Origin: Lactovum sp047974165
GTDB lineage: Bacteria; Bacillota; Bacilli; Lactobacillales; Streptococcaceae
Reading direction: 5' to 3'
Assembly: GCA_047974165.1 (NCBI GenBank)
Contig: JBKECB010000081.1
Location: 1 to 14,014, forward strand
DNA: 14,014 nucleotides
Positions 7,291 to 14,014 of this stretch are shown here, piece by piece. Every line of letters begins with the position of its first letter. The first letter of the stretch is position 1. The notes beneath the pieces were generated by a model. That model was not told the origin of the DNA, ran no database searches, and worked only from the letters and a program-made list of their open reading frames with translations. The position numbers and the translations under genes were made by a program.

Positions 7291-8181
7291 TTATTTACTC
7301 AGTAAGTTTTTATTATTTTTAGCATACTTACTCTTTGCATACGAGAAGTCTCCTATAATTTCATGTACATTAATAATAGAAGTAAAGGAATTTGCATCAA
7401 TTTTTTGAATAATATGTCGTGCTTCTTGAATTTCACGTGGGTTTAAAACAACATAGATAATTTTCTTTTCATTTCTAGAAAAAGCACCTTCTCCGTTAAT
7501 AAAAGTGACGCCTCGACTCATGTCCTTTAATATTTTATCTGCAATTTCATGAGGATATGAAGTAATGATAAGCATTCCACGCACAGTATAACTTCCTGAC
7601 TGAACAAAACCAAGCACTTGACTTGTAACAAAACTACAAATCAAGGTATACATCATATGCTTAATATCAATATAAGTCAATGACGCAATCAAAACCATTG
7701 CATCAATGATAATAAAGGTTCTTGACAATGGAACTCCTTGCTTCTCCTGAATAATACGTGCAATAATATCTGCACCTCCTGTTGTACCACCGGCACGAAA
7801 AACAATTCCAAGACCAACACCAGCAAATCCACCGGCTAAAAGCCCAGCAATCAGCATATCATTATCCACCGAAATTTGAAAATCAATCCTCTGAAAAATA
7901 CTCAACCAGAGGGATGAAAAGCCAATGGCAGCTGCAGTATAAATAAATGTTCTTTTTCCCAAAAAATGATAACCAATAAATAAAAGTGGAATATTTACAA
8001 GCACTTGAGTAATTGCTGGATCAATCCCAAAATTTGCATGAAGAATAAGAGCAACCCCTGAAAAGCCTCCCTGTGCCAAATGATTTTCCATATTGAACTT
8101 TACAAATCCAAAAGAATAAAGACTTGTTCCTACAGCAACCATCAATAAATTTAAAAAATGAATTTTTATAAACTTTAACAT
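7291..8181 (-). CDS. YitT family membrane protein (first of a tandem pair; distal gene of the operon)
   Basis: A 296-residue polytopic membrane protein of the YitT family (DUF161 region plus C-terminal DUF2179). Hydrophobic segments occur at about 8-28, 50-72, 78-96 and 108-132, with another at about 152-172. The family glycine motif is RAGGTTGGADIIARII, in the middle of the protein. The last 90 residues or so are soluble and match the DUF2179 pattern, with SRGVTFINGEGAF followed by an alternating strand-helix segment (KKIIYVVLNPREIQEARHIIQKID). A transport role has been suggested for the family, but no substrate is established. The ATG at 8181 has a good AGGAG site, and 29 bp separate it from the preceding paralogue. 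It is the last gene before the shared terminator. Confidence 0.9.
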   Translation of the reverse strand: MLKFIKIHFLNLLMVAVGTSLYSFGFVKFNMENHLAQGGFSGVALILHANFGIDPAITQVLVNIPLLFIGYHFLGKRTFIYTAAAIGFSSLWLSIFQRIDFQISVDNDMLIAGLLAGGFAGVGLGIVFRAGGTTGGADIIARIIQEKQGVPLSRTFIIIDAMVLIASLTYIDIKHMMYTLICSFVTSQVLGFVQSGSYTVRGMLIITSYPHEIADKILKDMSRGVTFINGEGAFSRNEKKIIYVVLNPREIQEARHIIQKIDANSFTSIINVHEIIGDFSYAKSKYAKNNKNLLSK

Positions 8182-8210
8182 TTTATCAATCTCCTAAAAT
8201 AATATTAACT

Positions 8211-9083
8211 TCAATATTGGTTTTTATCCTCATCAAAGTTTCCTAAAATTTGAATATTTTGTGCAACAGAAACAAAGGCTTTAGGATCTGATTTTTTCAT
8301 AATCCTTTTAAAATCCTGAAGCTCTGAAGCTGTTATAATTGTAATCAGTATTGTTTCCTTCTGATTTGTGTATCCACCCTCAACTCCACGAATAACCGTT
8401 ACTCCACGAGTAAGCTTCTTAAAAATAAGCCTTTTAACCTCTTCAGGATGTTGTGTAATAATTGTAACTTGTAATTTTTTTTGTTTGTTATAAACACTAT
8501 CTATGATACGACCATTAATAAAAACATAAATTAATGAATAAAAAAGATATTTTACTCCAAAAAAATAACCTGCAAGTAAAATAACAATACCGTTAAATAT
8601 CATTGACACTAGTCCAACACTCTTTCCTGTCTTTTTACGTACAATCAGACTAATGATATCTGTTCCACCACTTGAAATCCCATTTTTCATGGCATAACCT
8701 ACACCCATTCCCATTAAAAGTCCTCCAAAGACTGCATTCATTATTGGGTCTGTTGTGAGGTTAATCATAGGGAAAATTTCAAGAAATAAAGAACTCAAAC
8801 TAATAGAAATTAAAGTGTAGACTGTAAACTTCTTTCCCAGAATAAACCAAGCAAAAAAAATAAGAGGAAAATTTAAAAGCCAAATCATTAATGAAATTGG
8901 AATATACTTTCCTTCTAAAAGACTTGAAAAAATTTGAGCAAGACCAGTAACACCACTCGAATATACACGTCCAGGGAGTAGAAAAAACTTTAACGCAAAA
9001 GAAGATAAAAGAGCATAAATAACTGCCGCTGTTGTTTTTTCAATAAAACGCTGACGATTAAATGATAAAAAAAACTTATACAT
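8211..9083 (-). CDS. YitT family membrane protein (second paralogue)
   Basis: A 290-residue paralogue of the neighbouring gene with the same architecture: about five hydrophobic segments in the first 180 residues, the central motif KNGISSGGTDIISLIV, and a C-terminal DUF2179-like domain beginning TRGVTVIRGVEGGYTNQKE. The two proteins keep the glycine motif and the domain order but differ at many other positions. That points to an old duplication and separate roles, or subunits of one complex, rather than a recent copy. The ATG has a short AAGG site about 9 nt upstream. It is 17 bp behind the 269-aa gene, so it is in the same operon. The first residues (MYKFFLSFNRQRF) are positively charged before the first membrane segment, placing the N-terminus inside by the positive-inside rule. 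Substrate unknown. Confidence 0.9.
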   Translation of the reverse strand: MYKFFLSFNRQRFIEKTTAAVIYALLSSFALKFFLLPGRVYSSGVTGLAQIFSSLLEGKYIPISLMIWLLNFPLIFFAWFILGKKFTVYTLISISLSSLFLEIFPMINLTTDPIMNAVFGGLLMGMGVGYAMKNGISSGGTDIISLIVRKKTGKSVGLVSMIFNGIVILLAGYFFGVKYLFYSLIYVFINGRIIDSVYNKQKKLQVTIITQHPEEVKRLIFKKLTRGVTVIRGVEGGYTNQKETILITIITASELQDFKRIMKKSDPKAFVSVAQNIQILGNFDEDKNQY

Positions 9084-9100
9084 AAAATAATACCTTACTC

Positions 9101-9910
9101 TTATTCAGAAATAAAAGTCTCCTCATAAATAGAGGAAAAATCTATAAATAAGGCCTCCAAAGGATAGTTATATTTTTTATGATTCTCTCTATTTTCTATT
9201 TCAACTTCTAGATTATTTTTTACTCGAATAAGTAAGTCTGATTCTATCAACTCCAGGAGTTTTTTTTCTTCTTCTAAGTTAGACAAAAACTGATAATTCC
9301 GGTCTACACTAAAGCCCTGACTTCGCAATTTTTGAGTCAATTGACTTATTTTTAAATCTAAGTTTTCCTGCTGAACTAATAAATAGGCATGTTGTTTTTC
9401 TAGCTGGATGAAGAAACATTTTTGTTCTAGAGAAAGTTGATATAAACTCTTTAAATCTAAATCAAAACCAAGCTCATGAGATTTTATGAGTAAATAATCT
9501 TCTTTTGGAGTTTTTACAATAAAGTTATAGCTCATTTCTTCAGATTCAAAAAATTCATAATCAAAGCTCATCCAATTTTTAAAAGTTTCAAATACTTCAC
9601 GCTCACTATTAGTTAAAAATACTTGAAGTTTAATCTCTTGAATATCTAAAATTAAAAGCAAGTCTATCGCTAAAAAAAGAAATTCTAGCCTCTGAGTTAG
9701 ATTTTTAAGGCCAGAGCATCTTACCTCTATCTGTTCTTCAGACTCATACCAAGACTTTAAAAGCTGAAAATAATCTAGATTTTCAAGCTTTTGAATTTCT
9801 GACAGTACTTTATCAATTTTTTTTACATTATAATTTTCAAAAACCGATAACATCAAAGTTTGTATTTGTTGATTTACTTCAATTTTCTGTATATTTTTCT
9901 TTAAATTCAT
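9101..9910 (-). CDS. Unrecognised 269-aa protein, weakly HisRS/HisZ-like
   Basis: I do not recognise this gene with confidence. It encodes an acidic, Leu/Glu/Lys-rich, probably cytosolic protein with no signal peptide or membrane segment. The order of several pieces recalls the second half of histidyl-tRNA synthetase or HisZ: GLKNLTQRLEFLF (67-79), a strand-like IKLQVFLTNSE (93-103), FDYEFFE (116-122) where HisRS has its YYTG-FE segment, LGFDLDLKSLYQL (147-159) where HisRS has GFAIGLERL, then a possible anticodon-binding-like domain with ISQLTQKLRSQGFSVD (188-203). None of the HisRS catalytic residues is kept, and the motif 1 and 2 part is missing, so it could not charge tRNA. It sits 9 bp after pgsA; its TAGG-type ribosome-binding site abuts the pgsA stop. 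Coding status is secure; the relationship is tentative. Confidence 0.8.
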   Translation of the reverse strand: MNLKKNIQKIEVNQQIQTLMLSVFENYNVKKIDKVLSEIQKLENLDYFQLLKSWYESEEQIEVRCSGLKNLTQRLEFLFLAIDLLLILDIQEIKLQVFLTNSEREVFETFKNWMSFDYEFFESEEMSYNFIVKTPKEDYLLIKSHELGFDLDLKSLYQLSLEQKCFFIQLEKQHAYLLVQQENLDLKISQLTQKLRSQGFSVDRNYQFLSNLEEEKKLLELIESDLLIRVKNNLEVEIENRENHKKYNYPLEALFIDFSSIYEETFISE

Positions 9911-9919
9911 TTGTACCTA

Positions 9920-10474
9920 CTATATTTTTTTAAAGACAGATTTATTTTTTAGGAAATAATCATAAGCACTATAAATTGTAAAGAAAATACAAATATAAAA
10001 GAGAACTGTTCCAATATAAAATGGATCACCTAAGAAAAGAAAGATAATACTTAACATCTGTGTAAATGTTTTTATCTTTCCAGGCATATCTGCTGCAAGC
10101 ACTACTCCGCCTTGCTCAACTAATAATAAGCGAAGACCGGTAATTGCTAACTCACGACTAACAATAATAGAAATCGCCCAAATAGGAACAAGATCTAAAG
10201 AAAGCAAAATAATAAAAGCAACCATTGTGAGCATCTTATCTGCAAGTGGGTCAGCAAACTTTCCAAAATTACTGACAACCTTCCACTTACGTGCTAGATA
10301 ACCATCTAACCAGTCTGTAAATGCGGCAAGCGAAAAAATAATTGCGGCAATTATCCAAACTACATAAGTCGAGCCAACTTCTGCTCCTTTAGGAAGATAA
10401 AATAAAGCTACAAAAAGTGGGATAATAAAAATTCTAAGAATCGTAAGTTGATTAGGGATTTTTTCTTTTTTCAT
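9920..10474 (-). CDS. pgsA: CDP-diacylglycerol--glycerol-3-phosphate 3-phosphatidyltransferase
   Basis: A 184-residue integral membrane enzyme that joins CDP-diacylglycerol and glycerol 3-phosphate to give phosphatidylglycerophosphate, the first committed step to phosphatidylglycerol and cardiolipin. The CDP-alcohol phosphotransferase signature is complete: D54-W-L-D57-G58 with A61-R62, then G71, D75 and D79, which bind metal and the CDP group. Hydrophobic segments surround it (about 10-27, 36-53, 84-105, 125-145 and 150-172). Its ATG overlaps the rodZ stop as ATGA (10471-10474) without an obvious ribosome-binding site, which suggests coupling to rodZ translation. The yfmF-yfmH-rodZ-pgsA order is widespread in Firmicutes. 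Confidence 0.97.
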   Translation of the reverse strand: MKKEKIPNQLTILRIFIIPLFVALFYLPKGAEVGSTYVVWIIAAIIFSLAAFTDWLDGYLARKWKVVSNFGKFADPLADKMLTMVAFIILLSLDLVPIWAISIIVSRELAITGLRLLLVEQGGVVLAADMPGKIKTFTQMLSIIFLFLGDPFYIGTVLFYICIFFTIYSAYDYFLKNKSVFKKI

Positions 10475-11391
10475 TTTTTATATATAATTTCCAAGTCTAA
10501 AATATTTGATAACATTTGAACAGAAGAAAAGTCAATTTCCTGCCCATTGATTACAATCATAAAGGCTGAAATATCTGTTACCGTTATATTTGCTGAAGTC
10601 AGCTCTTTTTTAAGAAAAAGACTTTCTGTCATTTTTTCTTTTGAAAGTTCTATTGTTTGTGATACTTCATTTTCCGAAGAAAGTGTTGCAACAGCACTGT
10701 CATAGTCTGATTTTAACATAAACATAAACTCAACTTGCTCAGCTTCTGTTTCAATATTTAACTTCGAACCATCCTCAGAAAGAGTGAGTACCGTTTCTTT
10801 TTCTTCTATTGATGAATTAGAAGTCGAATTTTTTGATTCATTTAGTGAACTAGAACTCACCAGAGTTTGTGATAAGCTATAACTATCTTTAGAGGGTTGA
10901 CTTATTTCAGGATAATTAATAAAAACAATCAAGGCAACAACAACAACAATAATAATAGCAACTGAAGAAAGAAGAATCATTGGCAAGTAACGTTTAACTC
11001 TAACTTGAATTTCTTCTTTTTCTTCTTTTTCTTTTTCTTTTTTCTTCTCTTTATAGGTATTCTTATGGGCATTCGTAGAGTTCAAGCTTGTTCGCTCCTC
11101 AGGACGCTCAAATCGATAGTTTTCTATTTCATCAAGCTCTCCTTCTACTTCTATTAGCGTATGATTATCATAAGCTTCTAAAATTACTTCTGTATCTAAC
11201 CCTAACTTATCAGAGTATTGTTTCAAATAAGCACGGACATAAAAGGCACCAGGAAAAACACTATAATTTTCTGTTTCTAAAGCTGAAATATAAATTTTCT
11301 TAATAGAAGTTTGTTTTTCAGCCTGATCCAAACTCCAATCAAATGTTGTTCGTTGCTCTTTTAACAACAAGCCAATTGTTTTTTCCACCAT
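10471..11391 (-). CDS. rodZ: RodZ/YmfM-like membrane-anchored HTH protein
   Basis: A 306-residue single-pass membrane protein. Residues 3-75 form the helix-turn-helix domain typical of RodZ (TIGLLLKEQR, ALETENYSVFPGAFYVRAYLKQYSDKLGLD). A very Lys/Glu-rich stretch (114-127) precedes the transmembrane helix at 136-159. A Ser/Asn-rich linker (165-200) follows, then a C-terminal extracellular beta domain (about 200-305). In rods RodZ links MreB to wall synthesis. In cocci without MreB the role is likely in envelope organisation, and the cytoplasmic HTH may bind protein or nucleic acid. The start at 11391 is chosen because the HTH domain begins at once; its only good Shine-Dalgarno (AAAGGA, 11422-11427) is 30 nt away, across a hairpin. 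It lies between yfmH and pgsA and overlaps pgsA by 4 nt. Confidence 0.9.
   Translation of the reverse strand: MVEKTIGLLLKEQRTTFDWSLDQAEKQTSIKKIYISALETENYSVFPGAFYVRAYLKQYSDKLGLDTEVILEAYDNHTLIEVEGELDEIENYRFERPEERTSLNSTNAHKNTYKEKKKEKEKEEKEEIQVRVKRYLPMILLSSVAIIIVVVVALIVFINYPEISQPSKDSYSLSQTLVSSSSLNESKNSTSNSSIEEKETVLTLSEDGSKLNIETEAEQVEFMFMLKSDYDSAVATLSSENEVSQTIELSKEKMTESLFLKKELTSANITVTDISAFMIVINGQEIDFSSVQMLSNILDLEIIYKK
11010..11052 (-). repeat. 43-nt uninterrupted polypurine tract in rodZ
   Basis: On the plus strand 11010-11052 is pyrimidine only, made of TTC/TTT-type units; the coding strand is therefore pure purine. It encodes the Lys/Glu run just before the RodZ membrane segment. Such a tract could slip in replication. 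Confidence 0.85.
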
Positions 11392-11398
11392 TCCACAT

Positions 11399-11427
11399 CA
11401 GTTGCCTATAGGGCTGAACTGTCCTTT
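11399..11427 (-). promoter_or_regulatory. Shine-Dalgarno plus hairpin in front of rodZ
   Basis: In the 44-bp yfmH-rodZ gap the minus strand has AAAGGA (11422-11427), followed at once by a hairpin: CAGTT, a CA bulge, GCC, a CTATA loop, GGC, AACTG (11399-11421). Exactly 7 nt (ATGTGGA) then lead to the rodZ ATG. Folding would bring the Shine-Dalgarno to normal distance. There is no other site at normal spacing. Confidence 0.5.
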
Positions 11428-11435
11428 CTATAATT

Positions 11436-12698
11436 TTACTCTGGCCTCATGATGAAGACCGATTGCTCACTTGTCTCTAAAAATTCTCCTGCAAATCTCT
11501 CCAGTTTCTCTAACGTCAACTCTGATAAAATAGTGGATAGATCAAAAATATTTTTACTTTCATCAACTAATGTACTTGTAAACTCTTGAGCAATATACTC
11601 TAGCGAATTTAATGAGGAAATATGTAAGCCTAGTAACTTACGTCTCAAAAGATCAAAATGAGAATTTGTCACATCTCCTTTCATTTTATAACTTTTCAGT
11701 TGCTCTTGCAAGAGCTGAGTCAATTTTTCTGGATTTTTTGTGTCTAAAGTAAGAATTAAACACTGAAAATCTTCTGAAAACTCAAAGTCATAAGAAAAAC
11801 TATCATCAATCAAAGACTTTTGGTAAGATTCTTCATAAAACTGACTGGTCTTACCAAAAATAAGAGAAAAGAAAATTTCCATAGCTATTTTATATTCAAA
11901 AAAATCTGCCTTCTGAGGATGATTATTTCCTCGAAATCCCAAAGCTAACTTACTCTCTACAATTTCAGCTTTTTTTTCAGTTTTAGGAATTGCTGCTTGA
12001 AAGATTCTTTCTTCTCTTTTAATTTCTATTTTTTCAAATACTTTTTCTGATTGATTTTGAACGATTAGCTTTGAAATTTCTTCAAGATTAAAATCACCTG
12101 TCAAAAATAAAGACATATTGGAAGGCTGATAAAAACTCTTAAAATTTTCATAAAGCATCTCAGAGTTAATTTCAGAGATTGATTCCACTGTCCCGGCAAT
12201 ATCCTCAGCTAAAGCTGAGTTAGGATAAAGTGCTGCTAAAAGGCCTGAGAAAAGCTGCCAGTCTGGATCATCTTGATACATTTGGATTTCTTGAGCAATA
12301 ATTCCCTGCTCTTTTTGGATAGAAGCTTCTGTAAAGTAGGCTTCTTGTACGAAGTCCAAGAGAAGCGTTAAATTTTCTTCTAATTTTTCTGAGCTTGTAA
12401 ATAAATAAGATGTTCGATCAAAGCTTGTAAATGCATTAGTTTGTGCCCCTAGCTTTCCAAACTCCAACATAACATCTCCCTCTTTTTTTTCAAAGAGCTT
12501 GTGCTCTAAAAAGTGGGCAATTCCTTCAGGGTATTTTTTTCCATTAAATGTTCGATCAAGTGACCCAAATTGACTTGTAAAAATTGCATAATTTTTATTC
12601 CAGCCTTTTTTAGGAAGATAGTAGACGGTCAATCCATTATCTAAACATTCATGATACAGTGTCTCATCTATTGTTTTATAATATTTTTTAGTTATCAT
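11436..12698 (-). CDS. yfmH: M16 family zinc peptidase YfmH (catalytic-type subunit)
   Basis: A 420-residue cytosolic protein of the M16 (pitrilysin/processing peptidase) family. The inverted zinc motif HXXEH is intact as H62-F-L-E65-H66, preceded by GIA as in active members. The third zinc ligand is probably Glu137 in IIAQEIQMY. The following DDPDWQLFSGLL and the C-terminal half form the second M16 repeat. In B. subtilis the locus is ymfF-ymfH; databases use the name EF-P modification-associated YfmF/YfmH, but the substrate is not settled. The ATG lies 15 bp after the yfmF stop, with an AAGGA site that overlaps that stop, so the two are coupled. It probably works as a heterodimer with YfmF, like other M16 active/inactive pairs. 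Confidence 0.93.
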   Translation of the reverse strand: MITKKYYKTIDETLYHECLDNGLTVYYLPKKGWNKNYAIFTSQFGSLDRTFNGKKYPEGIAHFLEHKLFEKKEGDVMLEFGKLGAQTNAFTSFDRTSYLFTSSEKLEENLTLLLDFVQEAYFTEASIQKEQGIIAQEIQMYQDDPDWQLFSGLLAALYPNSALAEDIAGTVESISEINSEMLYENFKSFYQPSNMSLFLTGDFNLEEISKLIVQNQSEKVFEKIEIKREERIFQAAIPKTEKKAEIVESKLALGFRGNNHPQKADFFEYKIAMEIFFSLIFGKTSQFYEESYQKSLIDDSFSYDFEFSEDFQCLILTLDTKNPEKLTQLLQEQLKSYKMKGDVTNSHFDLLRRKLLGLHISSLNSLEYIAQEFTSTLVDESKNIFDLSTILSELTLEKLERFAGEFLETSEQSVFIMRPE

Positions 12699-12713
12699 TC
12701 TAGCAGTATTTCC

Positions 12714-13976
12714 TTATTCTGAGATAGCTTCTAATTTATATGACGTTTGTAATCTTAATTTTTGAGCAAGCTTTTGAATATCTTCTATTGTTACTTTTTC
12801 TAATCTTTCAAGCCAATCCTTAGCCTCCAACTTTCTATTTGGAAGTAAGCTTTGAATAAATGCTTCTTCTATCAAAACTCCAGCTCCATCACGACTAGCT
12901 AAAAATCCATTACGAAGCATTGACTTTGTTTGCTCTAAATCCTCCAGTGAAAAATCACCATTTTTAATCTCTTCCAATAAAGAAAGAACAAGTGCTTCTG
13001 CACGATCTAAACTTTCCAAATCTGTTCCTGCTGTCACCTTTAATAACGATTTAAAACTATCAAAAGAAGATGAAATACTGTAAGCAAGACTTTCACGTTC
13101 ACGAATAACACTAAATAACTTAGAATGTGGCATTCCTCCAAATAATCCATTAAAAACCTGCAGAGTTAGATAATCTTCATCTGCATATTGACAAGATAAA
13201 TTCCAAGCCATTGCCAATCGTGATTGTTGAGCTTTTTTTGTTTCTTTATAATTAATTTGTTCTCGAGTATCTTGCTTATAAAAAAGCTCGGTGAACTCAG
13301 GACGGTCTGAAAAATTCCAACTCTCGATGATTGGAAAAATCTCTGATTCTTTTAAGTTTCCCAAAATAAAGATATCAATCATATTCGTTTGAACTAGATC
13401 CTTATAATACTGGTAAAGTGAGTCTGCCTCTACTTCTTGGATAAGTTCTTTATTAGCCGCTAAAGAGAGTTTCATCTCTTGACTTTCAAAAAATAACTCC
13501 GATAATTTTCTAGACGCAAGGTAAGAATTATCTTCATTTAACGAATCTAAATAATGAAGATGGTTTTCCTTTTCTAGTCTTACATTTTTTTCATTAAACT
13601 TAGAGCCCTCTAAGTCTAATAAAGGATTAAAAATAACTGACTTTAAAAAATGAAGTGCTATTTCAATAGTATCTTCTTTTACAAATCTTGGGTCAACTAC
13701 AGAAAGAACTAAATTTAAAAAATGTTGTTTTCCTTTACTCGATACATTTGAGCTAAATTGCATTCCATAATTCATAGCTAAAGCTGTTTGAAAAGCTGAC
13801 TGGCTTGGATATTCTGCATTTGAAAGCTCAAAAAGATGAGATAAAATTACTCTCTTTGCAAGATTTTCAGAAGAAATCTTTTCACGAAAGCGAACTAATA
13901 TACTGACAGTCTTGAATTTTTTTTCAGAAATAAGATGTAAATTTACAGATTTCGCAAGTTTTTTTTGAATAATCAT
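12714..13976 (-). CDS. yfmF: M16 family peptidase-like protein YfmF (zinc motif degenerate)
   Basis: A 420-residue cytosolic M16-fold protein of the same length as the adjacent YfmH. Where active members have HXXEH it has H47-L-F-E50-L51, so the second histidine ligand is lost and it is probably not a peptidase on its own. The surrounding pattern is typical of the YfmF group: ILVRFREKISSENLAKRVILSHLFELSNAEYPS. The C-terminal half contains the M16 second-repeat pattern FNGLFGGMPHSKLFSVIRERESLAYSISS, which is the substrate-side motif of the family (G-rich loop and R-E-LAYS). It likely forms the non-catalytic partner of YfmH. It is the first gene of the operon. Its -10 box ends 7 nt before the ATG and there is no Shine-Dalgarno, so the mRNA may be leaderless. 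Confidence 0.92.
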   Translation of the reverse strand: MIIQKKLAKSVNLHLISEKKFKTVSILVRFREKISSENLAKRVILSHLFELSNAEYPSQSAFQTALAMNYGMQFSSNVSSKGKQHFLNLVLSVVDPRFVKEDTIEIALHFLKSVIFNPLLDLEGSKFNEKNVRLEKENHLHYLDSLNEDNSYLASRKLSELFFESQEMKLSLAANKELIQEVEADSLYQYYKDLVQTNMIDIFILGNLKESEIFPIIESWNFSDRPEFTELFYKQDTREQINYKETKKAQQSRLAMAWNLSCQYADEDYLTLQVFNGLFGGMPHSKLFSVIRERESLAYSISSSFDSFKSLLKVTAGTDLESLDRAEALVLSLLEEIKNGDFSLEDLEQTKSMLRNGFLASRDGAGVLIEEAFIQSLLPNRKLEAKDWLERLEKVTIEDIQKLAQKLRLQTSYKLEAISE

Positions 13977-13983
13977 AGCTTTT

Positions 13984-14014
13984 ATTATACTACATCTTAA
14001 AAATTTAATCTATT
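13984..14014 (-). promoter_or_regulatory. Promoter of the yfmF-yfmH-rodZ-pgsA operon
   Basis: A consensus TATAAT -10 box lies at 13984-13989 on the minus strand, 7 nt before the yfmF ATG. The -35 region carries AATAGATTAAAT (14003-14014) and then TTAAGA, matching the rlmD promoter. The window ends here, so further upstream sites cannot be seen. Confidence 0.7.

Noticed and set aside
11088..11303. Plus-strand ORF opposite rodZ
   Set aside because: Its Leu-rich sequence simply mirrors the codons of the RodZ N-terminal region; no supporting signals.
11398..11421. The yfmH-rodZ hairpin as an intrinsic terminator
   Set aside because: No U-tract follows on either strand and the downstream genes are tightly linked, so a role in initiation fits better.

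Overview
The window looks like chromosomal core DNA from a low-GC Gram-positive coccus of the Streptococcaceae, most likely Lactococcus or a close relative such as Floricoccus. This rests on the strong A+T bias, the style of the ValRS and DUF1912 proteins, and the order yfmF-yfmH-rodZ-pgsA typical of streptococci and lactococci. There is no transposase, phage gene, CRISPR array, rRNA or tRNA gene.

Left part (1-6176, all minus strand). Transcription starts at about 6180 with an RlmD/RlmCD-type 23S rRNA m5U methyltransferase. A tightly packed set follows: a stand-alone B3/B4 (PheT-editing-like) protein, a GNAT acetyltransferase, a YjbR/MmcQ protein and a small DUF1912 protein. Two junctions are 4-nt ATGA overlaps, and one ribosome-binding site starts inside the previous stop codon. 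valS follows behind its own promoter and a valine-type T-box leader, and ends at a bidirectional terminator (51-93). The theme is translation: rRNA modification, possible aminoacyl-tRNA quality control, and ValRS controlled by uncharged tRNA-Val.

Middle (6177-7290). A 76-bp divergent region separates the methyltransferase operon from the only plus-strand gene, a DusB-type tRNA dihydrouridine synthase. That gene converges on the right-hand operon at a bidirectional hairpin terminator (7259-7286).

Right part (7291-13976, minus strand). One probable operon runs from a promoter at the window edge: yfmF (M16 peptidase-like, zinc motif lost), yfmH (M16 peptidase, HXXEH intact), rodZ-like membrane HTH protein, pgsA, an unrecognised 269-aa protein with a faint HisRS/HisZ-like layout, and two tandem YitT-family membrane proteins. 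The genes concern the cell envelope and membrane (shape, phosphatidylglycerol synthesis, transport-like proteins).

No new defence or mobile system is visible. The most unusual signals are in expression control. Three operon starts (6176 minus, 6253 plus, 13976 minus) have a -10 box 5-7 nt before the ATG and no Shine-Dalgarno, so their mRNAs may be leaderless. Two of these promoters share an exact 12-bp element (AATAGATTAAAT) at the -35 region. The rodZ Shine-Dalgarno is separated from its ATG by a hairpin that would restore normal spacing. The valS T-box has a clear antiterminator but no obvious competing terminator.
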